64,000 nt of DNA. It comes from Paramagnetospirillum magneticum AMB-1. GTDB lineage: Bacteria; Pseudomonadota; Alphaproteobacteria; Rhodospirillales; Magnetospirillaceae. The notes beneath the pieces were generated by a model. That model saw only the letters and a program-made list of their open reading frames with translations. It did no database searches and had not been told where the DNA came from. The stretch spans positions 4,333,943 through 4,397,942 of the forward strand of contig NC_007626.1 in the NCBI RefSeq assembly GCF_000009985.1. Reading direction: 5' to 3'. Shown piece after piece: positions 16,666-24,083 of the stretch; the first letter of the stretch is position 1; each line of letters opens with the position of its first letter. The position numbers and the translations under genes are program-made.

Positions 16666-17166
16666 TCAGACCTCCCTTTTCTGGCCGGTTCTGGCCCGGG
16701 ATGACGCCGACGGGGTTTCATCGGCGGAAACGGTGATGGTGTGGGGAACCTCGCCCCCGCGCCCGATGGGAATGGTGCGAACCTTGGGCTCCGGCACCCG
16801 GCGGATCAGATCGACGTGGAGCAGGCCGTTGTCCAGCGACGCCCCCGTCACCTCCATGCCGTCGGCCAGCAGGAAGGCCCGCTGGAACTGCCTGGACGCG
16901 ATGCCGCGATGGATGAACATCCGGGTGGCCTCGTCCTCGGACTGGCGGCCACGGATGACCAGCTGGTTGTCTTCAAGGGCCACCGACAGGTCGTCCCACG
17001 AGAACCCGGCCACGGCGAGCGTGATGCGCAGGCCGTTCTCGGACATCTGCTCGATATTGTAGGGGGGATAGCCCTCGGGCGAGGCCTTGGACATGCGGTC
17101 CAACAGCCGGTCGAAATGATCGAAGCCGAGCAGCAGCGGGGAATTGAACGCGGACAAACGGGACAT
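16666..17166 (-). CDS. Hsp20/alpha-crystallin small heat-shock protein
   Basis: 166 residues. An alpha-crystallin domain spans about 35-135 (PYNIEQMSENGLRITLAVAG at the start, the GIASRQFQRAFLLADGMEV strand pair, then LDNGLLHVDL). It is an ATP-independent holdase that binds unfolding proteins. First gene of an operon with the DUF1150 gene. Its promoter resembles a sigma-32 site, and its leader can hide the ribosome-binding site in a helix (see separate entries). Confidence 0.95.
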   Translation of the reverse strand: MSRLSAFNSPLLLGFDHFDRLLDRMSKASPEGYPPYNIEQMSENGLRITLAVAGFSWDDLSVALEDNQLVIRGRQSEDEATRMFIHRGIASRQFQRAFLLADGMEVTGASLDNGLLHVDLIRRVPEPKVRTIPIGRGGEVPHTITVSADETPSASSRARTGQKREV

Positions 17167-17175
17167 GATCTTCGT

Positions 17176-17208
17176 CCTCCTCGGGCATGAGCGAGTACGC
17201 CAAGGAAG
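17176..17208 (-). promoter_or_regulatory. possible RNA thermometer masking the hsp20 SD
   Basis: In the leftward mRNA, CUUCCUUGG (17208-17200) pairs over nine bases (two G-U) with CCGAGGAGG (17184-17176), which contains the Shine-Dalgarno sequence; the loop is 15 bases and the start codon follows 9 bases later. A second hairpin (GCCGA/TCGGG) lies upstream. This is the SD-sequestration design of ROSE-type thermosensors, which control hsp20 genes in alphaproteobacteria; the sequence is not a clear ROSE match. Confidence 0.5.
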
Positions 17209-17237
17209 GGCCCGACATCGGCACCCTTCGATATATT

Positions 17238-17266
17238 ATCTTGGGGGAAATTAAGGGATCGTCAAG
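17238..17266 (-). promoter_or_regulatory. sigma-32-like heat-shock promoter of hsp20
   Basis: Reading leftward: CTTGACG (17266-17260), 13 bases, CCCCAAGAT (17246-17238). This resembles the sigma-32 consensus CTTGAAA / CCCCATNT. An overlapping GATAAT could also serve the housekeeping factor. The transcript would have a leader of about 65 bases containing the possible thermometer. Confidence 0.5.
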
Positions 17267-17278
17267 CGACCCTGGATT

Positions 17279-17384
17279 TGTCATCCCGACGACCAGAGGG
17301 GAGGAAGGATCTCATCCTGGCGCGATCCGTCAGAATCGGCCCCCAGTATCCGGGCGGAGATTCCTCGCTTTGCTCGGAATGACA
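17279..17384. repeat. imperfect inverted repeat ending in TGTCAT/ATGACA (family G)
   Basis: TGTCATCCCGACGACCAGAG near 17279 and its approximate complement ending GGAATGACA at 17384 form long arms around a divergent middle with GGAAGGATCTC and GGAGATTCCTC. Similar ends occur at 40995-41081. Lies between two leftward genes; no frame. Confidence 0.5.
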
Positions 17385-17392
17385 GACGGGCC

Positions 17393-18247
17393 TCACCAGC
17401 CCTTCCGAAGGCCGCCCACCAGGTCCACGTAATCGTGCTCGACATCGGGCGAGATCAGGCCGTGCCGGATCAGAAAGTCGAGGATCACCAGGTTGACGTT
17501 GAACTTGAACTCGTCGGTATCCCTGACCAGCCGCGCCACCTCGGCCACCGGCATCAGGGTGAAGCCCTGAAGCTCGCCGTCGGTGTTGCGCGGCGTGAAG
17601 GTCTCGGGCACCTCCAGGTCATAGCAGAACATCACGTCCGGCTTGAGCCCCCAATCGTCCTCCAGACAGTAGGACACCACCCCCGCCGGCCGGGCGGTGG
17701 CCGCCAGTTCACGCGGAATGTCGGCCTCCTCGGCCGCTTCCTTGATCAGGTTCTCGGCCAGGGACAGGTCGCTGGGCTGACCGCCCGCCACCATGTTGTC
17801 CAGCTTACCGGGCGCCACGCTCTTGTCCTTGGCGCGGCGCCCGATCCACAGGTGAAGGCCGTCAGGGCGGCGTACCAGACCGTTGACGTGGACGCCATAG
17901 GCGCGGATGCCGAACAGGCTGACCACGCCGCGGTCGATGCTCATCAGGGCCGGATCGCCGAAGCGGGCCGCCACCCGATAGCGCTCGCCCCGCGCCTTGG
18001 GCGTGCCCCAATCCTCGGCCAGTTCCCGCGTCACCTCGTCGATGGCGGCGCTGCGCGCCTCGGGGGTGGACAGGGCGGGATGGAGGCTGACCCCTTCGAC
18101 CGAGACGCGGAACGCCTCGGGAAACGCCGCCAGACGCTGGGCCACGTCGTGGCGCACCCAGCCGATCCATTTCCCCTCCACCGAGAACGGCCGGAACTTG
18201 GACAGGTCATGGCGGTTGCAGGTTCGGATATGGTCCAGGAAGGCCAT
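17393..18247 (-). CDS. Nudix hydrolase with N-terminal DUF4743-like domain
   Basis: 284 residues. N-terminal domain (about 1-120) resembles DUF4743, also found in yeast Tnr3 and thiamine-related Nudix proteins. The Nudix region (about 125-265) carries GKLDNMVAGGQPSD followed by LIKEAAEEADIPRE (about 169-182), a Nudix box variant with the REx2EE-like core changed to KEAAEEA. Likely hydrolyses a pyrophosphate, possibly oxidised thiamine diphosphate, by family analogy. ATG 18247 is chosen since GGAG lies 8 bases upstream; a start 10 codons further back is also open. Confidence 0.75.
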   Translation of the reverse strand: MAFLDHIRTCNRHDLSKFRPFSVEGKWIGWVRHDVAQRLAAFPEAFRVSVEGVSLHPALSTPEARSAAIDEVTRELAEDWGTPKARGERYRVAARFGDPALMSIDRGVVSLFGIRAYGVHVNGLVRRPDGLHLWIGRRAKDKSVAPGKLDNMVAGGQPSDLSLAENLIKEAAEEADIPRELAATARPAGVVSYCLEDDWGLKPDVMFCYDLEVPETFTPRNTDGELQGFTLMPVAEVARLVRDTDEFKFNVNLVILDFLIRHGLISPDVEHDYVDLVGGLRKGW

Positions 18248-18395
18248 GGGTCGGGCTCCGGCGGGAAGGGCGGCCAAGGGTGACGCCCGTCGGAGCTGCC
18301 GTCAAGGCTGCCACACGGCAAAATTCGTTTAAGAAATATTCATACGATGCTGCCACCCCCTGTTCTCGCCACGGGAAAAGCTGTAAAAGAGGGGC

Positions 18396-19067
18396 ATGAG
18401 GACCCTTTACCACCACCCGCTCTGCCCGTTCTCGCGCCTGGTGCGCATCGTGCTCGCCGAGAAGAAGCTGGACTTCGAGCCCCAGATCGAAAAGACCTGG
18501 GAACGCCGCCCCGAATTCCTCGCCCTCAATCCGGCGGGCGTGCTGCCCGTGCTGGTCGAAGAGGACGGCGCCGCCCTGGCCGACGCCACCGCTATCGTCG
18601 AGTACCTGGAAGAGACCAGCCGCGAGACGCCGCTGCTGCCCGCCGAGCCCCTGGCCCGCGCCGAGGTCCGCCGTCTGGTCGCCTGGTTCGGCCAGAAGTT
18701 CCATGCCGAGGTCACCGACCATCTGGTGGGCGAGAAGGTCTTCAAGCGCCTGGAATCAGGACGCAACGAACCCGATTCGCGCCGCATCCGCGCCGGCTTC
18801 GGCAATATTCACCGGCATCTCGATTATCTCGGCACCCTGACCGAGCGGCACGGCTATCTGGCGGGAGGCGCCTTCACCCTGGCCGACATCGCCGCCGCCG
18901 CCCAGATCTCCGCCGTGGACTACCTGGGCGACGTGCCCTGGGACCAGCATGCCCCGGCCAAGGACTGGTACGCCCGCGTCAAGTCGCGCCCCAGCTTCCG
19001 CGTCCTGCTGGCCGACCACCTGCCCGGCCTGCCGCCGCCCCGGCACTATGCCAATCCGGATTTCTAG
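18396..19067 (+). CDS. glutathione S-transferase family protein
   Basis: 223 residues. N-terminal thioredoxin-like domain (about 1-78) with CPFSRLVRI (about 9-17) and the glutathione-contact ESSAI-like stretch around DATAIVEYLEE (about 65-75); all-helical C-terminal domain with GGAFTLADIAAAAQIS (about 155-170), which holds the conserved Asp of N-capping box. Substrate unknown. It starts about 35 bases after a small AT-rich patch and ends before the 60-bp tandem repeats. Confidence 0.9.
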   Translation: MRTLYHHPLCPFSRLVRIVLAEKKLDFEPQIEKTWERRPEFLALNPAGVLPVLVEEDGAALADATAIVEYLEETSRETPLLPAEPLARAEVRRLVAWFGQKFHAEVTDHLVGEKVFKRLESGRNEPDSRRIRAGFGNIHRHLDYLGTLTERHGYLAGGAFTLADIAAAAQISAVDYLGDVPWDQHAPAKDWYARVKSRPSFRVLLADHLPGLPPPRHYANPDF

Positions 19068-19074
19068 CTTGATC

Positions 19075-19250
19075 TTTGCCCCTCGCCGGGCGCGGCCCTC
19101 CGGCCGCTTGGCCGCCGCCTCAATGGCGGCATTGTTTGCCCCTCGCCGGGCGCGGCCCTCCGACCGCTTGGCCGCCGCCTCAATGGCGGCATTGTTTGCC
19201 CCTCGCCGGGCGCGGCCCTCCGACCACTTGGCCGCCGCCTCAATGGCGGC
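19075..19250. repeat. three tandem copies of a 60-bp unit
   Basis: Units at 19075-19134, 19135-19194 and 19195-19250 (the last partial) differ by one or two bases (GGCCGC, GACCGC, GACCAC). Each has a CGCCGGGCGCGGCC arm, a CTTGGCCGCCGCC arm and ATGGCGGC, a layout related to family F repeats at 10314 and 24001. The array is open in frame with the deacetylase and each unit carries an ATG, so up to three alternative starts exist. Confidence 0.85.
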
Positions 19251-19905
19251 TGTCGCATTTCTCCTCCTCCTCGCCGCCCCGGTCCGGGCCGAGGTGATCG
19301 AGCGCCTCCCCACCGCCGACAAGGTGGTGGCGCTGACCTTCGACGCCTGCGAGGCCAAGGGCGCGCCCGCCTATCTCGACGCCTCCATCCTGAAGGTTCT
19401 GGAGGCCGAGAAGGTGCCCGTCACCATCTTCGCCAGCGGCCTGTTCGCCCGGCGCAACGCCGCAGAACTGAAAGCCCTGGCCGCCAGCCCCCTGGTACGG
19501 GTCGAGAACCACTCCCTCGACCACCCCCAGCACATGGAACGCCTGGACGCCGATGCCGTCCGCCGTCAAGTCGCCGAGGCCGACGAGGCCATTCAGGCCG
19601 CCACCGGACGCAAGCCCCGCTTCTTCCGCTTTCCCGCCGGCAATTACGACGCCGCCACCCTGGCCACGGTCGAGGCCACCGGCCACAAGGTGGTGCACTG
19701 GACCTTCGCCTCGGGCGACCCGGCCAGGGGCGTGACGCCCGGGCACCTGAAGGACTGGGTGCTGTCCAAGACCCGGCCCGGCTCCATCCTGATCTTCCAC
19801 GTCAACCAGCGAGCCCCCGCCACCGGCCCCGCCCTGCCCGCCATTCTGGCCGAGCTGCGCCGCCGGGGCTATCGCTTCGCGTCCCTGGACGAGGTCCTGC
19901 CGTGA
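19243..19905 (+). CDS. polysaccharide deacetylase (NodB homology)
   Basis: 220 residues from the ATG in the third repeat unit. A signal peptide is plain (MAAVAFLLLLAAPVRAEV), so it acts outside the cytoplasm. NodB motifs: TFDACE (motif 1, about 31-36; family usually TFDD), NHSLDH (motif 2, about 88-93, metal-binding His pair), RFPAG (motif 3, about 127-131). Likely a metal-dependent deacetylase of polysaccharide or peptidoglycan. The frame stays open through the upstream tandem repeats, so longer starts at 19048, 19123 or 19183 cannot be ruled out; none has an SD. Its stop overlaps the next gene by four bases. Confidence 0.8.
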   Translation: MAAVAFLLLLAAPVRAEVIERLPTADKVVALTFDACEAKGAPAYLDASILKVLEAEKVPVTIFASGLFARRNAAELKALAASPLVRVENHSLDHPQHMERLDADAVRRQVAEADEAIQAATGRKPRFFRFPAGNYDAATLATVEATGHKVVHWTFASGDPARGVTPGHLKDWVLSKTRPGSILIFHVNQRAPATGPALPAILAELRRRGYRFASLDEVLP

Positions 19906-20378
19906 CCGCCATCGCCCTGGACGGCTGTCGGCTGCGCCCGCTGGAAAGCGAGGACGCCCGCCCCCTGGCCCAGACCCTGGCCGCCATGGACCCCTGGGCC
20001 CGCCTCGGCTATGGCGAAGCGGCGCTGGAGCGCTATCTCGGCCGCGACGACGGGGCGCTAAGCCGCTGGGTGGTCGAACACGGCGACGCGCCCGCCGGCC
20101 TGCTGGCGCTGCGCTCGCCCTGGCTGCGCGGCCCCTATGTCGAGCTGTTCGCCATCCTGCCCGCGTTCCAGGGCCACGGCCTGGGCGGCACGGTGATGGA
20201 CTGGGCGGCCAAAAGCGCCGCCGAACTCGCCCCCAACCTCTGGGCCTGCGTCTCCGACTTCAACGCCCCCGCCCGCGCCTTCTATGCCCGCCACGGCTTT
20301 GTCGAGGTGACGGGGCTGGACGGGCTGGTTCAGGCGGGCATGAGCGAGATTCTGCTGCGGCGCCGCCTACAGCAATAG
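19902..20378 (+). CDS. GNAT family N-acetyltransferase
   Basis: 158 residues. The acetyl-CoA-binding motif A is seen as LFAILPAFQGHGLGGTVMDW (about 84-103, with Q/R-x-x-G-x-G/A replaced by QGHGLGG). C-terminal NAPARAFYARHGFVEV (about 124-139) is the usual motif B. The acceptor is unknown. Coupled to the deacetylase by ATGA and overlapping the convergent LysE gene by 12 bases at the end. Confidence 0.85.
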   Translation: MTAIALDGCRLRPLESEDARPLAQTLAAMDPWARLGYGEAALERYLGRDDGALSRWVVEHGDAPAGLLALRSPWLRGPYVELFAILPAFQGHGLGGTVMDWAAKSAAELAPNLWACVSDFNAPARAFYARHGFVEVTGLDGLVQAGMSEILLRRRLQQ

Positions 20379-20990
20379 GCTGCCCAGGGCCGCCACGCCG
20401 AACACCATCAGCATGGCGCCGGACAGGTGGTTGAAGAGCCGCATGCGTTCGGGGGTGAAGCGGTTGCGCGCCGCCGAGGCCAGGCCCGACAGGGTCAGCC
20501 ACCACAGGGCCGAGCCGCCGAAGATTCCCGCCACCAGCAGGCCGGTGGGCAGGCCGACGCCCGGCCGCCCCATGGGGCCGAGGGCGGCGAAGACCCCCGC
20601 CACCCCGAAGATGGTGCCGGGATTGGTAATGGTGATGGCGAAGGTGGACAGGAAGTCGCGGAGCATGCCGGGACCCTGGCCCGGCTCGGCCTCCACCGAC
20701 ACGGCGGCCGAGCGCCAGGTGTGAAGCCCCAATCCCAGCATGAACAGGCCTCCCACCACTTTGAGCACCACCATCTGGCCGTCGATGAAGCTCATCACCG
20801 CGCCGATGCCGAAGGCCGCCGCCGCGCCGAACAGGGTATCGGCGCAGGCCGCCCCCAGCCCGGCGACAAAAGCCGCCAGCCGTCCGTCGGCCAGGGCCTT
20901 CCTGATGCACAGGATGCCCACCGGCCCGATGGGTGCGGCGATGGCGAAGCCGATGGCGATTCCACGCAGGAACGAGATGACGGGGTCCAC
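20367..20990 (-). CDS. LysE/RhtB family amino-acid exporter
   Basis: 207 residues with about five to six hydrophobic segments. The N-terminal AIAAPIGPVGILCIRKALADG (about 18-38) with its PIGPVG core is the LysE-family signature. Likely exports an amino acid or analogue across the inner membrane. Its end overlaps the convergent GNAT gene by 12 bases, with no terminator visible. Confidence 0.85.
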   Translation of the reverse strand: MDPVISFLRGIAIGFAIAAPIGPVGILCIRKALADGRLAAFVAGLGAACADTLFGAAAAFGIGAVMSFIDGQMVVLKVVGGLFMLGLGLHTWRSAAVSVEAEPGQGPGMLRDFLSTFAITITNPGTIFGVAGVFAALGPMGRPGVGLPTGLLVAGIFGGSALWWLTLSGLASAARNRFTPERMRLFNHLSGAMLMVFGVAALGSLLL

Positions 20991-21224
20991 AAGGCACCTT
21001 TAGGGGCGAAACGGAGTGCCAGAAAAGACCAAAACCCGCCCCCAGGCAACAGGCAGGAGCCCCGACTCGGGATTGTTCTTAGGTGCGCAACAAAGGTCGA
21101 CACAGCCTATGGATGCGCACGCCGATTTTACATTCCAAATGGAGATGTTCGCTGATATTTTTTCTCGCATTGGAAATAAGGGGGCATTTGTCGTGCTCGA
21201 AATCAGAATCGGGGAGGATGAACC

Positions 21225-22142
21225 ATGTTCCTGGGTCCCGTCATCAACGTGGCGATCGGCCTGATCGCCATCTTCGCGCTGATGGCCCTGGTGGTGAGCG
21301 GCACCACCTCGGCCATCACGGCGTTCTTCAACACCGCCGGCAAATCCCTGTCGGACGCGGTGAGGAACCTGCTGAACGATCCCGCCGGCAAGGGGTTGGC
21401 CGGGCTGGTCATGAACCATCCCCAGATCACCCCCCTGGTGCTCCCGGTGGAGCCGGGCGCGGCCATCGGCAGTTCCAAGCTTCCCGCCACCATCGAGCCC
21501 CGCAAATTCGCCCTGGCGCTGATCCAGTCGGCCCAGTTGAAGCAGGGGCTGACGCCGCTGGAGCTGGACAAGACCATCGCCACGGTGACCGATCCCCAGA
21601 TCAAGGAATTGCTGACCTCGCTCTACGCCCAGGCCAACGGCGATCTGGTCAAGCTGGAGACCGAGCTTTCCGGGTGGTTCGAGAACGCCATGACCCATCT
21701 GAGCGAGGCCTATGGCCGCAGGATCAGGCTGATCAGCCTGGGCATCGCCGCGCTTCTGGCCGCCCTGCTCAACGTCGACGCCCTGCATGTCGCCCGGGGC
21801 ATCTGGGCCAGCCCCGACCTGGTCGGGCAACTGGCCGGGGTGCAGGGCGTCGATGCCGATGCCTTCAAGGCGATGAAGCAGTTGGCGGCCGGCGGCTTTC
21901 CCGTGGGCTGGACCCCCGAGCGCATCGCCGCCGTCAGGGCGGACGGGGGAGGCCTGCTCCTCCTCACCATGGTTCCCGGCTGGCTGTGCACCGCCGCCGC
22001 CTCCATGCTGGGAGCGCCGTTCTGGTTCGACCTGCTGAAGAAGCTGCGTTCGGCAACCGCGTCCGTGGCCGCGGCGGCTCCGCCCGCTCCGGCTGTCACC
22101 ACGGCGACGGCGACAGCCACGTCGATTCCGGCGAAGACCTAA
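21225..22142 (+). CDS. uncharacterised membrane protein
   Basis: 305 residues. Hydrophobic segments at about 5-28 and 165-185 plus another at about 240-270 suggest two to three transmembrane helices with a large central soluble domain (about 35-165). The C-terminal 35 residues are an Ala/Pro/Thr-rich tail. SD GGGGAGG is close to the ATG. The 234-bp region 20991-21224 before it includes a AT-rich patch with TTCCAA/TTGGAA arms but no clear promoter. No family recognised. Confidence 0.6.
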   Translation: MFLGPVINVAIGLIAIFALMALVVSGTTSAITAFFNTAGKSLSDAVRNLLNDPAGKGLAGLVMNHPQITPLVLPVEPGAAIGSSKLPATIEPRKFALALIQSAQLKQGLTPLELDKTIATVTDPQIKELLTSLYAQANGDLVKLETELSGWFENAMTHLSEAYGRRIRLISLGIAALLAALLNVDALHVARGIWASPDLVGQLAGVQGVDADAFKAMKQLAAGGFPVGWTPERIAAVRADGGGLLLLTMVPGWLCTAAASMLGAPFWFDLLKKLRSATASVAAAAPPAPAVTTATATATSIPAKT

Positions 22143-22981
22143 ACCGGCAGAGGCGGAAAGAGCGTAGTGGGCAGGGCGATCTCGTCCTGCCCCGCCACCA
22201 GGGCCATCTCCCGCCCGCCCCGGCTCCGCGTCGCCTCCAGAATGCCGAACAGGCTGGACACCGCCAGGGACAGCGCCTCAGGCAAGGCCCGTCCCTTGAG
22301 GACATGGCCGAGCAGCAGCGCCGACAAGGTGTCGCCGCCGCCATTGGGCGGCGTGGCAAAGGGCAGCAGGGGCGTGCGCACCAGCCATGCGCCCTGGCCG
22401 TCCACCGCCAGACAGCCGATCAGGCCATCCCCCGCCGGCAGGCTGGTGGTCACCACCGCCTTGACTCCGCCCGCCATCAGCACGTGCGACGCCGCCAAGG
22501 CATCCGCCACGTCGTTGATCGACCGACCGGTCAGCAATCCCAGCTCGAACCGGTTGGGGGTGGCCAGATCGGCCAGGGGCAACAGGGTCCGGGCGAAAAT
22601 CTCGGGAATGCCGGCATCGACGTAAAGCCGCCCCTCGTCGCCCATCACCGGGTCGCAGAGATACAGGGCGTCCGGACGCAGGCGCCGCAGACGGCGCACC
22701 GCCCCGGCCACCACGTCGCCGGTTCCGGCCTGGCCGAGATAGCCCGACAGCACCGCGCCGAAAGCGTCCAGCAATCCGGCCCCCTCCAGCCCGTCGACCA
22801 TCTCGCCCAGGGCTTCGGCCGGAAGCGCGCGGCCACGCCAGGCTCCGTGGCCGGGATGGTTGGAGAACTGCACCGTATCCACCGGACAGGCGTCCAGCCC
22901 CAGGCGCTGCAGGGCGAACAGGGCGGCGGAATTGCCCACATGGCCGAAGGTCACCGCCGACTGGAAAGAAAGAATCTTCAT
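22139..22981 (-). CDS. pdxY: pyridoxal kinase
   Basis: 280 residues. Phosphorylates pyridoxal-type vitamers to PLP. Ribokinase-fold signatures are seen: FGHVGNSAA near the N-terminus, YLCDPVMGDEGRLYV (about 107-121) and the anion-hole/catalytic region TPPNGGGDTLSALLLG (about 217-232) with catalytic Asp. Start set at ATG 22981 where MKILSFQSAV opens the fold; upstream open frame is not conserved-looking. Convergent with the membrane-protein gene, overlapping by four bases. Confidence 0.9.
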   Translation of the reverse strand: MKILSFQSAVTFGHVGNSAALFALQRLGLDACPVDTVQFSNHPGHGAWRGRALPAEALGEMVDGLEGAGLLDAFGAVLSGYLGQAGTGDVVAGAVRRLRRLRPDALYLCDPVMGDEGRLYVDAGIPEIFARTLLPLADLATPNRFELGLLTGRSINDVADALAASHVLMAGGVKAVVTTSLPAGDGLIGCLAVDGQGAWLVRTPLLPFATPPNGGGDTLSALLLGHVLKGRALPEALSLAVSSLFGILEATRSRGGREMALVAGQDEIALPTTLFPPLPV

Positions 22982-23072
22982 GTCGCGGCCGGTATAGACG
23001 ATGCAATGTTGCGCCGCAACCGGGCCTTCGGGTAGTCTGCCCCGCCTTTTGTCATTTTCGGGAGTTTCGTCC

Positions 23073-23951
23073 ATGGCGACCACCGCGCGGCCCCGCCGTT
23101 CCGTCCTCTACATGCCCGGCTCCAATCCGCGCACCCTGGAAAAAGCCCGCACGCTCCCCGCCGACGGGCTGATCCTCGACCTGGAAGACGCCGTCGCCCC
23201 CGACGCCAAGGACGTGGCCCGCTCCCAGGTGGTGGACGCGGTCAAGGCCGGCGGCTACGGCGCCCGCGAACTGCTGATCCGCGTCAACTCGCTCGCCACC
23301 CCCTGGGGCCAGGCCGACGTGGCCGCCGCCGCCTCGTCCGGCACCCACGCCGTGCTGATCCCCAAGGTGGAAAGCGCCGACACGGTGCGTCAGGTCGAAG
23401 CCATCATGGTCGCCAACGGCGCGCCCGCCGACATGGCCATCTGGTGCATGATGGAAACACCGCGCGGCATGCTGAAGGCCGAGGAGATCGCCGGCTCCAG
23501 CCCCCGCATGGGCGGCTTCGTCATGGGCACCTCGGATCTGGCCAAGGACCTGCATTGCGCCCATACCCGCGACCGCCTGCCCATGATCACCAGCCTGGGG
23601 CTGTGCCTGCTGGCGGCCAGGGCCTATGGGCTGGCCGCCCTGGACGGCGTCTATCTCGACCTCAACGACGACGAGGGCTTCGCCTATTCCTGCCAGCAGG
23701 GACTGGAATTGGGCTTCGACGGCAAGACCCTGATCCATCCCAAGACCATCGAGACCGCCAACCGGGTCTTCGCCCCGGCGGAGAAGGAGATCGAGTGGTC
23801 GAAGAAGATCATCGCCGCCCATGCCGAAGCCAGTGCCGCCGGCAAGGGCGTGGTGGTGGTCGACGGCAAGCTGATCGAGAACCTGCACGTGGAAAACGCC
23901 CGGCGCATCGTGGCGCTGTCCGACCAGATCGCGGCCATGGCTCAGGCATAA
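23073..23951 (+). CDS. mcl2: CitE-like malyl-CoA thioesterase (Mcl2 type)
   Basis: 292 residues, HpcH/HpaI-CitE TIM barrel. SVLYMPGSNPRTLEKA (about 10-25), DGLILDLEDAV (about 31-41) and the metal-binding Glu in MMETPRGML are present; the YLDLNDDEGF and GKTLIHPKTI stretches follow. In Rhodobacter sphaeroides Mcl2 is an (S)-malyl-CoA thioesterase of the ethylmalonyl-CoA pathway. The mesaconyl-CoA hydratase gene lies 132 bp downstream, which supports this. A citrate-lyase beta paralogue with another acyl-CoA is the alternative. Confidence 0.8.
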   Translation: MATTARPRRSVLYMPGSNPRTLEKARTLPADGLILDLEDAVAPDAKDVARSQVVDAVKAGGYGARELLIRVNSLATPWGQADVAAAASSGTHAVLIPKVESADTVRQVEAIMVANGAPADMAIWCMMETPRGMLKAEEIAGSSPRMGGFVMGTSDLAKDLHCAHTRDRLPMITSLGLCLLAARAYGLAALDGVYLDLNDDEGFAYSCQQGLELGFDGKTLIHPKTIETANRVFAPAEKEIEWSKKIIAAHAEASAAGKGVVVVDGKLIENLHVENARRIVALSDQIAAMAQA

Positions 23952-24000
23952 TCCTCAACCGGAGAGCACCTCGAGCCCGTGAAGCGGGCGCTGGCGCATT

Positions 24001-24063
24001 GAGCGCCCCGGAGCGCAAGCGGAGGAGCCAAGGGTGCGCAGGCGCCCGCCCGGCGCTTGAGGG
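24001..24063. repeat. family F palindromic repeat (inverted copy)
   Basis: Read on the minus strand it begins CCCTCAAGCGCCGGGCGGG and runs through CCCTTGGCTCCTCCGC, closely matching 10314 onward. It fills most of the mcl2-mch gap, so the two genes may not be translationally coupled. Confidence 0.6.
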
Positions 24064-24083
24064 ACAATGAAAGGACCATCATC

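Noticed and set aside
19064..19258. Repeat array as a CRISPR
   Set aside because: Three near-identical 60-bp units abut without spacers; no cas genes nearby.
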